DNA of 27,472 nt. It comes from Rhodobacteraceae bacterium UBA6141 (GTDB taxonomy: Bacteria; Pseudomonadota; Alphaproteobacteria; Rhodobacterales; Rhodobacteraceae). The stretch lies in NCBI GenBank assembly GCA_002423245.1, contig DIVD01000021.1, positions 105,265 through 132,736 of the forward strand, written 5' to 3'. The notes beneath the pieces are model-generated. The model was not told the DNA's origin and ran no database searches. It saw only the letters and a program-made list of their open reading frames with translations. Of this stretch, positions 8,440-17,623 are shown one piece after another (within the stretch, counting starts at the first letter, position 1; the number at the start of each line of letters is the position of its first letter). The translations under genes were made by a program, and so were the position numbers.

Positions 8440-9015
8440 ATGAGCAGACTTCTTCGCGTGTCGGTCTTCGTGCTGGCCGCGTCGTGCGGCGGCGGCAACC
8501 ATTCCGCCCCGCGCAACATGGACGATGCCTGCGCCATCGTCAGCCAGCGGCCCGAATACCTGCGCGCCATGCAGCAAAGCGAGCGCCGCTGGGGCGTGCC
8601 CGTCGCCGTGCAGATGGCGACGATCTATCAGGAATCGCAGTTCATCGGCAATGCGCGCACGCCGTTCAGCTATGCGCTTGGGGTGATTCCGATGGGCCGG
8701 GCCTCCTCGGCCTATGGCTACAGCCAGGCGATCGACGGCACCTGGGAGGAGTATCGGGCGGATACCGGCAACCGCCGCGCGAAGCGGGACCGAATCAACG
8801 ACGCCACCGATTTCATGGGCTGGTACATGCACAAGTCGGCCGAGGGGCTCGGCATCCCCAAATGGGACGCGCAGAACCAGTATCTTGCCTATCACGAGGG
8901 CCGCAGCGGCTATGCCCGGGGCAGCCACCGCGACAAGATCTGGCTGCTGAACGTCGCGGCACAGGTCGGCCAGCGCGCCGTGATCTACGACACGCAGTTG
9001 CGCAACTGCCGCTAG
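8440..9015 (+). CDS. Lytic transglycosylase SLT-like lipoprotein
   Basis: A secreted 191-residue protein with a short hydrophobic leader ending in VLAASC, which fits a lipoprotein signal with lipidation at C16, so it is probably anchored in the outer membrane. The SLT-like fold is suggested by the catalytic-type glutamate in ATIYQESQF (E65), the AYGYSQAIDGTW segment (~91-102) in place of the usual G-L-M-Q motif, and the YLAYHEGRSGY segment (~148-158). It likely cleaves the glycan strands of peptidoglycan. An in-frame ATG at 8428 would add four residues (MRGA) before the same leader; 8440 is chosen for the cleaner signal peptide. It is monocistronic. Confidence 0.82.
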   Translation: MSRLLRVSVFVLAASCGGGNHSAPRNMDDACAIVSQRPEYLRAMQQSERRWGVPVAVQMATIYQESQFIGNARTPFSYALGVIPMGRASSAYGYSQAIDGTWEEYRADTGNRRAKRDRINDATDFMGWYMHKSAEGLGIPKWDAQNQYLAYHEGRSGYARGSHRDKIWLLNVAAQVGQRAVIYDTQLRNCR

Positions 9016-9038
9016 GCTGCCCCCTCTAGGCCGCCCCC

Positions 9039-9629
9039 TCAGCGCCGCCGCGTCTCGAAGTCGATGGAGAAGGTGGAGGGCGGGAAATCGCCCGGCCGCA
9101 GCGGACCAAGCCGTACCAGCGTCTGCGCGCCGGTTTCATCCGTCACAACCCACTGCTCCAGCTTCAGCGGCGAGGGCGAGAAGAACAGCGTGATGGTGCC
9201 GATCTCGGGGTGCTCGGGGTCTTGTGCCGTGACCGTTGTCATCCCGTTCGACTCGCCATGCGCCACCACCATCCGCGCGCGGGTCAGGTCCACGTTGCGC
9301 GCAAGGATCAGGTTCAGCGGCGTGCGGGCCAGCGGGTATTGTTCGGGCGGCTGGTTCGACTTGGCGTCGAAGATCGCGACCTGCCCGCCGCTGGCCAGCA
9401 CCAGCGTATCGTCGCCGGAATACTCGAACCGCATCCGCCCCGGCCGGTGGATCAGCAGCCGCCCGGTGGAGGTGGAGCCGTCGGCGTTCCGTTGCGTGAA
9501 TTCCGTCTCCGCGCTGGTGATGCTGTCGAGATAGCGGGAAATCGCGGCCAGCGATACCGGCGCCGCGAAGGACGGCAGCGCGAGAGCGAGCCAGAGGGCG
9601 GGGGCAAGCAGGATGCGAAGCGTTTTCAT
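9039..9629 (-). CDS. lolA: Outer-membrane lipoprotein carrier protein LolA
   Basis: A periplasmic chaperone that takes mature lipoproteins from the LolCDE release complex and delivers them to the outer membrane. It is 196 residues with a signal peptide ending around LALPSFA-AP (~residue 23). Family segments include AETEFTQ, a STSTGRLLIHRPGRMRFEY stretch (~53-71), SNQPPEQYPLARTPLNLIL and the FFSPSPLKLEQWVVTD strand. It follows ftsK on the same strand after ~78 bases; this order is common in alphaproteobacteria. Another outer-membrane-related gene (the transglycosylase lipoprotein) ends just opposite it. Confidence 0.93.
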   Translation of the reverse strand: MKTLRILLAPALWLALALPSFAAPVSLAAISRYLDSITSAETEFTQRNADGSTSTGRLLIHRPGRMRFEYSGDDTLVLASGGQVAIFDAKSNQPPEQYPLARTPLNLILARNVDLTRARMVVAHGESNGMTTVTAQDPEHPEIGTITLFFSPSPLKLEQWVVTDETGAQTLVRLGPLRPGDFPPSTFSIDFETRRR

Positions 9630-9707
9630 GTGGCCAATCTAGCCGCTTCCACCGCCGCCTGCATCCCCCCGCCGATCACATCGCGGCCATCGGCAGGGGA
9701 GGGGCGA

Positions 9708-12700
9708 TCACTGCTCCGGCACCAGAATCTCGCGCTTGCCGACATGGTTCGCCTGGCTGACCAGCCCCTGCTCTTCCATCTGCTCCACCAGCCGCGCCGC
9801 CTTGTTGTAGCCGATGCCAAGCTTGCGCTGGATGTAGGACGTGGAAATCTTGCGATCCTTCAGCACCACCGCCACCGCGGAATCGTAAAGCGCATCCTCG
9901 GACTCGCCGCCGCCAAGGCCAAGCACGGCGTCGATATCCGCCTCCTTCTCCTCGTCCGGTCCCTCGACCACGCCCGACAGGTAGTCCGGCGGGCCGTAGG
10001 ATTTGAGATGCGTGACGATCTCCTCGACTTCCTCGTCCGAAACGAAGGGGCCGTGGATGCGGGTGATGCGGCTGCCGCCCGCCATGTAGAGCATGTCGCC
10101 CATGCCCAGCAGTTGCTCGGCCCCCTGCTCGCCAAGGATGGTGCGGCTGTCGATCTTGGAGGTGACCTGGAAGGAAATCCGCGTCGGGAAGTTCGCCTTG
10201 ATCGTGCCGGTGATCACATCGACCGAGGGCCGCTGCGTCGCCATGATCAGGTGGATGCCGCTGGCCCGCGCCATCTGCGCAAGCCGCTGGATGCAGGCCT
10301 CGATCTCCTTGCCGGCGACCATCATCAGGTCGGCCATCTCGTCCACGATCACCACGATATAGGGGAGCGTCCTGGGCTGGAATTCATCGGTTTCAAAGAT
10401 CGGATCGCCGGTTTCCTCGTCAAAGCCGGTCTGCACGGTGCGCTTGAACATCTCGCCCCGGTCCAGCGCCTCGCGCACGCGGCCATTGTAGCCTTCGATG
10501 TTGCGCACGCCCATCTTCGACATCTTGCGATAGCGTTCCTCCATCTCGCCCACGACCCATTTCAGGGCGACGACCGCCTTCTTCGGGTCGGTGACAACGG
10601 GGGACAGCAGGTGCGGAATGCCGTCATAGACGCTGAGTTCCAGCATCTTCGGGTCGATCATGATCAGCCGGCATTCGTCCGGCGACAGCTTGTAGAGCAG
10701 CGACAGGATCATGGTGTTGATCGCGACCGACTTGCCCGACCCCGTGGTCCCGGCGATCAGCAGGTGGGGCATCTTGGCAAGGTTCGCCACCACCGGCTCG
10801 CCCGCGATGTCCTTGCCGAGCGCCAGCGGCAGCCGCAGGTTGGAATCGCCGAAATCGCGCGCCGAGAGGATCTCGCGCAGTACCACCTTTTCGCGGAAGG
10901 CGTTCGGCAGCTCGATCCCGATCACCGTGCGCCCCGGCACCGTGGACACGCGGGCCGACAGCGCCGACATGGAGCGCGCGATGTCGTCGGCAAGCCCGAT
11001 CACCCGGCTGGCCTTCAGCCCCGGCGCGGGCTCAAGCTCGTACATGGTGACGACCGGGCCGGGCCGGACGCTGACGATCTCGCCCTTCACGCCATAGTCG
11101 TCGAGCACGTTTTCCAGCATCCGCGCGTTTTCCTCCAGCGCCTCGTCGGCAAGGGAGTGCCGCTGGATCGAGGCCGGGTTGGTCAGCAGCGACAGCGGCG
11201 GCGCCTCATAGGCGAGCGGCGCGGGCTCGTCGAAGCGCAGGCGCGGCTGCGCCTCGGCCTGCGCCTGGCGCGAGGGGGCGGGGGCCTTCTTCGGCAGATG
11301 ATGCAGCACCACCTTGCGTGGCTCGGCGGGGGGCGGCGGCGCCCAGACGCCGGCATCGGCCTCGTCTTCAGGGATATCGGCAAGGGCGGTGTCGTCGAAA
11401 TGCCCGGCATGGCCGTCCTGCGCCAGCAACGGGTCGATGCGGTCCAGTTCGTCCAGGCTGGACTCGTCCATTTCGGCAGCCACGGATCGGGCCGGCAGCG
11501 ACGGGGCCGGAGCGGGTGCCGTCCTCGCGGTCAGTGGCGGTTCGGCCATGCGCAGGGCGGTGCCCTGCGGCGGCACCCGCACCTGCGGCATGAAGCGGGG
11601 TTCGGCCTTCAGCGCCGCCGCCTCCACCGGCTCCGGCATCCGGCCACGGATCGCGGCGAACAGCGGGCCGGCGGCGGCAGCCTGACGGGCGGCAGCGGCG
11701 GCCATGGCGGCGGCGGTCACCGGCGGCTCGGCCCGGAGCGGCCGTGCCTGCGGTTGCGGGCCCTGCGCGGGATGGCGCCGGTCGGCCGCGATCTGCGCGC
11801 GGGTCTTCACCGCATCGGCAATGCGGGCGCGGATGCGGTCCTCGGAGGGCGCCTCGGCAGCCCAAGCCCCGCGCGCCATCCGCGGCTCCACCAGTTCCGG
11901 CTCCGGCTCCACCACGCGGCGGATCATCGCGGGCACCCGGGCCAGCAGGCCCTGCTTCTGCGGCGGGGGCTGCCAGTCCGCTGCATCCTCGACCAGCGCA
12001 TCCTCGTCCGGCATCTCTCCATGGCGCGGATCGGCCCGCATCCCCCGGTGGGCGGCCAGCGACGCGGGCACCGCGCGTTCCGCCTCGGCCCAGCCCGCTT
12101 CCTCTGCCGCGCGCTCGCGCGCCAGCGCCCGCCGCTCGCGTGCCTTGTCGGCGGCCACCCGCGCCGCGCGCAACGAGGCCCCGGCCCCGCGCCCGGCCAG
12201 CATCAGGATGCGCGTATAGACCAGCACCGCGCCGACCAGCAGGAACCGCAGGATCGCCCGCGATTCCGCCCGGTCGAACCCGGTCACGAAGGCGCCGACG
12301 ACCAGCATCGCGGCGCCCACCAGCAGCGAGATCATCTTCAGCCCGAAGGTCGCCTTCACCGGCGCAAGACTGATCAGCGCGCCCAGCACCGTATCGCCGA
12401 ACAGCCCGCCAAGGCCGAAGCTGTGCGTCCACAGCGGCCCCGGCATCAGGGTGGAGGCATAGACCGACATCAGCGCCACGCCGATCGGCACGAAGATCAC
12501 CCGGCCAAGCGCCCGCTCCTCGCCGCGATGGGTGATGAAGCGCAGCCCCCAGGCCAGGAAGGCGATCGCGATTCCCCAGGCGCCATGCCCGGCAATGACG
12601 TAGACCGGCGAGGCGATGGCGGCCCCGAACCGGCCGAGGAGGTTCATCGCAGGCTCATCCGTCGCGGCAAGGAAGCTCGGGTCATCGGGGGAATAGCTTG

Positions 12701-12833
12701 CCAGCATCATCGCCGTCAGCACGCCAAGCACCACCAGCACCGCGCCGAGCAACTCCTTGCCGCGCCGTTCCAGCGCCGCCTGCGTGTTCTGGTCCAGAAG
12801 CGGATCGCGCTGCCTCGCCTGATAGGACGCCAT
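9708..12833 (-). CDS. ftsK: DNA translocase FtsK
   Basis: A septal ATP-driven DNA pump that clears and aligns the chromosome terminus during division. It is ~1041 residues. The N-terminus has four or five membrane segments (~27-215, e.g. LLGAVLVVLGVLTAMMLASY). A charged, Ala/Pro/Glu-rich linker follows (~215-540). The motor has Walker A GTTGSGKSVAIN (~692-703), Walker B PYIVVIVDEMADLMM and RPSVDVITGTIKANFPTRISF. The C-terminal winged-helix gamma domain (last ~65 residues, LGIGYNKAARLVEQMEEQGLV) reads polar DNA motifs. An in-frame GTG at 12842 is an alternative start; ATG 12833 (MASYQARQRDP) is preferred. The aminotransferase gene ends ten bases upstream, so the two are co-transcribed. Confidence 0.97.
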   Translation of the reverse strand: MASYQARQRDPLLDQNTQAALERRGKELLGAVLVVLGVLTAMMLASYSPDDPSFLAATDEPAMNLLGRFGAAIASPVYVIAGHGAWGIAIAFLAWGLRFITHRGEERALGRVIFVPIGVALMSVYASTLMPGPLWTHSFGLGGLFGDTVLGALISLAPVKATFGLKMISLLVGAAMLVVGAFVTGFDRAESRAILRFLLVGAVLVYTRILMLAGRGAGASLRAARVAADKARERRALARERAAEEAGWAEAERAVPASLAAHRGMRADPRHGEMPDEDALVEDAADWQPPPQKQGLLARVPAMIRRVVEPEPELVEPRMARGAWAAEAPSEDRIRARIADAVKTRAQIAADRRHPAQGPQPQARPLRAEPPVTAAAMAAAAARQAAAAGPLFAAIRGRMPEPVEAAALKAEPRFMPQVRVPPQGTALRMAEPPLTARTAPAPAPSLPARSVAAEMDESSLDELDRIDPLLAQDGHAGHFDDTALADIPEDEADAGVWAPPPPAEPRKVVLHHLPKKAPAPSRQAQAEAQPRLRFDEPAPLAYEAPPLSLLTNPASIQRHSLADEALEENARMLENVLDDYGVKGEIVSVRPGPVVTMYELEPAPGLKASRVIGLADDIARSMSALSARVSTVPGRTVIGIELPNAFREKVVLREILSARDFGDSNLRLPLALGKDIAGEPVVANLAKMPHLLIAGTTGSGKSVAINTMILSLLYKLSPDECRLIMIDPKMLELSVYDGIPHLLSPVVTDPKKAVVALKWVVGEMEERYRKMSKMGVRNIEGYNGRVREALDRGEMFKRTVQTGFDEETGDPIFETDEFQPRTLPYIVVIVDEMADLMMVAGKEIEACIQRLAQMARASGIHLIMATQRPSVDVITGTIKANFPTRISFQVTSKIDSRTILGEQGAEQLLGMGDMLYMAGGSRITRIHGPFVSDEEVEEIVTHLKSYGPPDYLSGVVEGPDEEKEADIDAVLGLGGGESEDALYDSAVAVVLKDRKISTSYIQRKLGIGYNKAARLVEQMEEQGLVSQANHVGKREILVPEQ

Positions 12834-12843
12834 CTTCCTCACC

Positions 12844-14025
12844 TCACCCGTACAGGCAGTCGCGAAGCCGGATCAGCCCGCGCTGCACTTCCTGCTTTTC
12901 CGCCACCATCGCCACGCGAATATAGCCCGCGCCCGGGTTCTGCCCGCCGACATCGCGCGCCAGATACGCCCCCGGCAACACCCGCACCCCGGTTTGCGTC
13001 CACAGCTTCACCGCCGCCGCCTCGCCATCGTCAACCGGCAGCCACAGGAAGAAGCCGCCCGCGGGCGATCTGTAGCCCTGCATCCCGGCAAGGACCGCAT
13101 CGGCAACGGCGTATTTTTCCACATAAAGCGCACGGCTCGCCGCCACATGCGCCTCGTCGTTCCACGCCCGCTCGCTGACCGCCTGCAGGGGCAGCGGCAC
13201 CGGCGCGCCCTGATAGCTGCGCAGCCGCGAAACCTGCGCCATCGCCTGCGGCCCGCCCGCCACGAAGCCGGAGCGCGCGCCCGCCAGGTTCGAGCGTTTC
13301 GACAGCGAGTTGAACACCATCACCCGCTCGGGGTCGGTGCCCGTCGCCGCAGCCACCTCCAGCGCGCCGGCGGGGGCCTCGCCCCGCCAGATCTCGGAAT
13401 AGCATTCATCGGCAAAGACGGTGAAATCATGCCTCTCGGCCAGCGCCAGCAGCCGCGCCAGATAGTCCCGCGGCGCCACCGCGCCCTGCGGGTTGGACGG
13501 CGAGCAGAGGTAGGCCACCGTGACCCGGTTCAGCAGATCGGCGGGCAAGCCCTCGTAATCGGGCAGAAATCCGGTTTCGGCGGTCGCGGGCACGAAGATC
13601 GGGTCGGCCTCGGCGGCGACGGCGGCCACCGCATAGACCTGGTAGAACGGGTTCGGCATCAGCACCGCTGGCCGCTGGCCGTTCTTCCGCTCGGGGCTGA
13701 CGGCGAGGCAGGCGTTGAACAGCGCCTCGCGCGTGCCGTTGACATTGACCACCTGCGTCATCGGATCGACACTCACGCCATGGCGGCGCCCGATCCAGCC
13801 CGCGATCGCGCTGCGCAACCCTGCCGTGCCATCGTTCGGCGGGTATTTCCCGAAGCCGGCAAGATTCGCCGCCAGCACCTCGCCCACCCAATCGGGGAAG
13901 GGGTGCTGCGGCTCGCCGATGGTCATGGCAATCGTCTCGCCCCCGGCAGGGAGATGATCCAGCAAGGATCGCAGACGCGGGAACGCGTATTCCGGCAGGT
14001 TCGAGAACCGCTCGGGAAATGCCAT
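12844..14025 (-). CDS. PLP-dependent aminotransferase, DapC-like (succinyldiaminopimelate transaminase family)
   Basis: A fold-type I class I/II aminotransferase of 393 residues. The Schiff-base lysine is K243 in FNSLSKRSNLAGARSGF, with R251 as a phosphate ligand, D206 in FADECYSEIW pairing with the PLP ring nitrogen, and N178 in SPSNPQG. The N-terminal stretch (LPEYAFPRLRSLL, then TIGEPQHPFPDWV) matches the pattern of N-succinyl-diaminopimelate aminotransferases (DapC) of lysine and cell-wall synthesis, but substrate cannot be proven by reading. The ATG at 14025 has an AGAGG site five bases before it; an in-frame ATG further up (14067) adds 14 unlikely residues. It lies directly upstream of ftsK, which fits a cell-wall/division link. 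Confidence 0.9.
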   Translation of the reverse strand: MAFPERFSNLPEYAFPRLRSLLDHLPAGGETIAMTIGEPQHPFPDWVGEVLAANLAGFGKYPPNDGTAGLRSAIAGWIGRRHGVSVDPMTQVVNVNGTREALFNACLAVSPERKNGQRPAVLMPNPFYQVYAVAAVAAEADPIFVPATAETGFLPDYEGLPADLLNRVTVAYLCSPSNPQGAVAPRDYLARLLALAERHDFTVFADECYSEIWRGEAPAGALEVAAATGTDPERVMVFNSLSKRSNLAGARSGFVAGGPQAMAQVSRLRSYQGAPVPLPLQAVSERAWNDEAHVAASRALYVEKYAVADAVLAGMQGYRSPAGGFFLWLPVDDGEAAAVKLWTQTGVRVLPGAYLARDVGGQNPGAGYIRVAMVAEKQEVQRGLIRLRDCLYG

Positions 14026-14143
14026 GACTGCCTCTTTCGTCGGGGTCGTTGCGCCCCGTATGGGCAAACTCTAGCCAATCGCTGCCGGGCGGTCCACCAA
14101 AAGCGATGGATGCCCGGCGGTTGCGCGGCGTTCTTGTGGCATT

Positions 14144-15472
14144 TCAGCCCAGGGCCGCCTCGGCCGCATGGCCAAGGCGCAGCAGCCGCTCCTCCTGTCC
14201 CGGCGCGCCCATGAGCGAGATGCCGGTGCCCGCCACCCCGGTCGGCAGCGTCAGCGCGCACAGGCCAAGGAGGTTGCCGATCCGGGTGTTGCGCAGCGCC
14301 AGCAGGTTCTCGGTGGCGAAATAGGCCGGATCCGCCAGCAGCCGCGCGGCATCGGGCGGCAGGATCGGCGAGGTTGGCACCAGCACCGCATCATGGCCCG
14401 CGACCTCGGCCGCCCATTCGCGGCGCAGCGCCTCCAGTCGGCGCCAGGCCGCCACATATTCGGGGGCCGACACCGCCTGCCCGCCGCGAAAGCGTTCCAG
14501 GATCGGCGGATACATCCTGCCGGGCGCCGCCTCGATCACATCGGCCCAGAGGCCATAGGCCTCGGGCGCGAACAGGCTGGGCGCCAGTGCCAGCGCCAGA
14601 TCGGCGATGCGCAGTTCGCGGCGGTCCACCTGCGCGCCAGCCTCGGCCAGCCGCGCCACCGCGCTCTCGAAGGCGGCCACCGGCACCTCGCGCGCCTCCT
14701 CGAACGGCAGCCCCTCCAGCACCAGCAGCCGGGCGCCCTTCACCTGCGCGCCGGCCAGATCGGCGGGGCGCCCGCCCTCCAGCGCGGCCAGCAGCAGCGC
14801 GCAATCCTCGACCGTGCGGGCCAGCGGGCCGACGGTATCGAAGCGCAGCGCCAGCGGCACCACGCCTTCCAGCGACAACCGGCCATGCGTGGTCTTCAGC
14901 CCGACCAGCCCGTTCCAGGCGGCGGGAAGGCGCACCGAGCCGCCGGTATCCGACCCGATGGCCGCCGCCGCCAGCCCGAGCCCGACCGACACCGCCGCGC
15001 CCGAGGATGACCCGCCCGGCGCCAGCGCCGGATCGGTCACATTGGGCGGCGTCGCGGTCATCGGGTTGATCCCGAGGCCCGAGAAGGCCAGTTCCGTCAT
15101 CTGCGTCTTGCCAAGGCAGACCAGCCCGCCCGCCGTCGCCGTTGCCAGCACCTCGGCATCCGCGGTCGGCACCCGGCCCTCCAGCAGGCGCGAGCCGGCC
15201 TCGGTCGCCACGCCCGCCGTGTCGAAGAGATCCTTCCAGCTGACCGGCACCCCGTCCAGCAGCCCGCGCCGCAGCCCGGCCCTGGCGCGCGCCGATGCGG
15301 CCCCGGCCTCGGCCAGCGCCCGGCTTTCGGTGAGGCGCGCATAGATGCGGCCTGCCTCCGGGTGCGCGCTGGCCGCCGCCAGATAGGCCTCGGTCAGCGC
15401 CAGCGGGTCCAGATCGCCCCGGCCGATGGCGCGGCCCTGTTCCGCTGCGGGTTTGGTAAGCCAGTCCTGCAT
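14144..15472 (-). CDS. Amidase signature family hydrolase
   Basis: A 442-residue amidase (GatA-like fold) that hydrolyses a C-N amide bond. The Ser-cisSer-Lys triad is visible: K80 in VSWKDLFDTAG, the cis-serine in APGGSSSGAAVS (S155-S157), and the nucleophile S179 in GSDTGGSVRLPAA. The substrate is unknown; nothing around it indicates tRNA amidation (no gatB or gatC). The start at 15472 (MQDWLTKPAAEQG) has AAGGGA about seven bases before it; the open frame runs on upstream without family similarity. It is divergent from the UbiH-type gene with only 85 bases between the starts, so their promoters must overlap or abut. The aminotransferase follows after 118 bases. Confidence 0.92.
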   Translation of the reverse strand: MQDWLTKPAAEQGRAIGRGDLDPLALTEAYLAAASAHPEAGRIYARLTESRALAEAGAASARARAGLRRGLLDGVPVSWKDLFDTAGVATEAGSRLLEGRVPTADAEVLATATAGGLVCLGKTQMTELAFSGLGINPMTATPPNVTDPALAPGGSSSGAAVSVGLGLAAAAIGSDTGGSVRLPAAWNGLVGLKTTHGRLSLEGVVPLALRFDTVGPLARTVEDCALLLAALEGGRPADLAGAQVKGARLLVLEGLPFEEAREVPVAAFESAVARLAEAGAQVDRRELRIADLALALAPSLFAPEAYGLWADVIEAAPGRMYPPILERFRGGQAVSAPEYVAAWRRLEALRREWAAEVAGHDAVLVPTSPILPPDAARLLADPAYFATENLLALRNTRIGNLLGLCALTLPTGVAGTGISLMGAPGQEERLLRLGHAAEAALG

Positions 15473-15557
15473 CGCGCCGTCCCTTCGTTTGATCACGCGC
15501 AGGCTAGCGGCCGAAGGGTGCATGGACAATCCCGCACGCCGCGCCATATCTGGGTGC

Positions 15558-16796
15558 ATGAAACCGGATACCGACGTGCTCATCGCCGGCGGCGGCCTGA
15601 ACGGCCCCGCGCTTGCCCTCGCCCTGGCGCAGGCGGGGCTGGGCGTGACCGTGGTCGATGCGCAGCCCGCCCGTGCCCGCGCCGATGCCGGGTTCGACGG
15701 GCGCGCCTATGCGCTGGCCCTCGCCTCGAAACGGCTGCTGGAGGCGACCCGGCTCTGGCCCGCGCTGGCGGACAAGGCGCAGCCGATCACGGCGGTACGG
15801 GCCAGCGACGGGCGCGCGGGCGAAGGCGCGGCGCCCCTCTTCCTCGATTTCCGGTCGGCAGAGCTGGAGGACGGCCCCCTCGGCTACATGCTCGAGGACC
15901 GGCACCTCTATGCCGCCTTCCTGACCGCTATGCAGGCCGATCCCCGCATCACCCATATCCCCGCCACCAGCGTGGTGGCGCAAGCGCCGCTGCCTGCCGG
16001 GATGGCCGTCACCCTTTCGGACGGGCGGACTCTTGTCACCCGGCTGCTGGTCGGCGCCGATGGCCGCCGCTCGGGCGTGGCCGGCCGCGCGGGCATCACC
16101 CGCACCGGCTGGCGCTATGGCCAGACGGCGCTGGTCGCCGCCATCGCGCATGAGCGCCCCCATGGCGGCGTGGCGCAGCAGTTCTTCATGCCCTCCGGCC
16201 CGCTGGCGATCCTGCCGCTGACCGGCAACCGGTCCTCGATCGTCTGGAGCGAGGGCGAGGCGGCGGCGGACACCATCGCGGCGCTGGACGATGCGGCGTT
16301 CCTGGCGGTGCTGCGGCCCCGGTTCGGCGATTTCCTCGGCCACACAAGCCTTTGCGGGCCGCGGTTCACCTATCCCCTCGACCTGACGCTTGCGGACGCC
16401 TACACCGCCCCGCGTCTCGCGCTGGTCGGCGATGCCGCGCATGGCGTGCACCCGATTGCCGGGCAGGGGCTGAATCTTGGCCTGCGCGACGTGGCCGCGC
16501 TGGCGGAGGTGGTGGCGGAGGCCGGAAGGCGCGGCGAGGATATCGGCGCGCCGGATGTGCTGAACCGCTATCAGGCCTGGCGGCGGTTCGAGTCCACGGC
16601 GCTGGCGCTGGGGATCGACGGGGTCAACCGGCTGTTTTCCAACGACAACCCGCTGCTGCGCGCCGGGCGCGACATCGGCATGGGCATCGTGCAGGCGATT
16701 CCGGCGCTGCGGCGGGGCTTCATGCGGCAGGCGGCGGGCCTGTCGGCCGGGCCGGGCGGCAGGCAGCCCCGGCTGCTGGCCGGCAAGCCGCTTTAG
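15558..16796 (+). CDS. UbiH/UbiF/Coq6-family FAD-dependent monooxygenase
   Basis: A flavin hydroxylase of 412 residues, most likely one of the ring hydroxylases of ubiquinone synthesis. The FAD Rossmann motif is DVLIAGGGLNGPALALALAQAG (starting near residue 6), followed by VVDAQPA for ribose contact. The second FAD motif is GDAAHGVHPIAGQGLNLGLRD (~residue 291). A mid-protein GADGRRSGV segment (~residues 171-179) is the DG motif region. Which ring position it hydroxylates (UbiH, UbiF, UbiI or UbiL role) cannot be decided. The start at 15558 (MKPDTDVLIAGGG) gives the normal distance to the FAD motif. A GC-rich hairpin (16813-16828) follows shortly after the stop. Confidence 0.9.
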   Translation: MKPDTDVLIAGGGLNGPALALALAQAGLGVTVVDAQPARARADAGFDGRAYALALASKRLLEATRLWPALADKAQPITAVRASDGRAGEGAAPLFLDFRSAELEDGPLGYMLEDRHLYAAFLTAMQADPRITHIPATSVVAQAPLPAGMAVTLSDGRTLVTRLLVGADGRRSGVAGRAGITRTGWRYGQTALVAAIAHERPHGGVAQQFFMPSGPLAILPLTGNRSSIVWSEGEAAADTIAALDDAAFLAVLRPRFGDFLGHTSLCGPRFTYPLDLTLADAYTAPRLALVGDAAHGVHPIAGQGLNLGLRDVAALAEVVAEAGRRGEDIGAPDVLNRYQAWRRFESTALALGIDGVNRLFSNDNPLLRAGRDIGMGIVQAIPALRRGFMRQAAGLSAGPGGRQPRLLAGKPL

Positions 16797-16812
16797 CTGC
16801 CGCCACGCCTTG

Positions 16813-16828
16813 CCGGCGATGGCGCCGG
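16813..16828 (+). terminator. Possible weak terminator after the monooxygenase gene
   Basis: CCGGCG-ATGG-CGCCGG, a perfect six-base-pair stem 17 bases after the stop at 16796. There is no T run after it, so it may only pause or protect the transcript. Confidence 0.3.
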
Positions 16829-16922
16829 ACCCACCGCTCACAAGTCATTGCGCCAGGAGTCTTCGCTGGACTTTCAGAACGCTTGCCCTGCAAAGTGGCG
16901 GAAAGCCTGGACGAGGGTCTTG

Positions 16923-17537
16923 ATGAAACCGGACATGGCCGACGAGACTGCGCTTGTCGCGCAGCTTGCGACCGGCGATCGGGCTGCGTTCGAATGCGTG
17001 TACCGCAAGCACAATGCCTCGATGCTCCGGATATGCGAGGGGATGATCAGGAACCGGGCCACAGCGGAAGAGGTCGTACAGGACAGCTGGGTCGCGGTGC
17101 TGAACGGGATCGGCAGGTTCGAGGGGCGGTCCTCGCTGGCGGGGTGGATCTTCGCGATTCTGGTCAACAAGGCCCGCTCGCGTGCCCAGCGGGACGGGCG
17201 CATGATCTCGTTCGAGAGCGATGGCGAGGAGGACGGGCTGGCCGCCGCCTTCGATGGTCGAGGGCGGTGGAAGGACATGCCCGACCTTTGGGAAACCATC
17301 ACGCCGGACAGGATTGTCGAAGGCCGAAACATGTTGGCGCATGTTGCCGCTGCAATCGACGCGCTGCCAGCGTCGCAAAGGTCGGTGCTGATCCTGCGGG
17401 GCCAGCAGGATCTGGATCCGTCGGAGGTTTGCGCGATCCTGAACATTTCGGAAGGCAACATGCGCGTCCTGCTGCACCGTGCGAGGCTTTCGGTGCGCAA
17501 CTCGCTTGACGCGATCCTTGCCGGAAGCCGGTCGTGA
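16923..17537 (+). CDS. ECF-family RNA polymerase sigma factor
   Basis: A group IV sigma factor of ~204 residues. The sigma-2 region includes AEEVVQDSWVAVLNGIGRFEGRSSLAGWIFAILVN (~residues 49-83), the typical -10-recognising helix pattern. The sigma-4 region is near LPASQRSVLILRG through LNISEGNMRVLLHRARLSVRNSL at the C-terminus. The two are joined by an acidic linker of ~60 residues. The ATG at 16923 (MKPDMADETALV) has a GAGGG site; a longer open frame from 16848 has no family similarity. A small zinc-finger protein gene follows 86 bases later and is its likely anti-sigma factor. No GAAC/CGT-type ECF promoter that would show autoregulation is obvious in the upstream ~125 bases. Confidence 0.92.
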   Translation: MKPDMADETALVAQLATGDRAAFECVYRKHNASMLRICEGMIRNRATAEEVVQDSWVAVLNGIGRFEGRSSLAGWIFAILVNKARSRAQRDGRMISFESDGEEDGLAAAFDGRGRWKDMPDLWETITPDRIVEGRNMLAHVAAAIDALPASQRSVLILRGQQDLDPSEVCAILNISEGNMRVLLHRARLSVRNSLDAILAGSRS

Positions 17538-17623
17538 GGCGCCGCTGCAGTTTTCGGGCATCATGCTGTAACGGGCCGCCACTTCATCTGTCATCACAAG
17601 ATGCCTGAACGAGGAATAGCCAG

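Noticed and set aside
9210..13178. A 1322-residue open frame on the plus strand
   Set aside because: It lies antisense to lolA, ftsK and the aminotransferase, is rich in His, Arg and Gln, and has no domain or ribosome site. Long antisense frames are expected at this GC content.
14144..15472. GatA subunit of the tRNA amidotransferase
   Set aside because: The triad is shared by all amidase-signature enzymes, no gatB or gatC is nearby, and the surrounding sequence does not specifically favour GatA.
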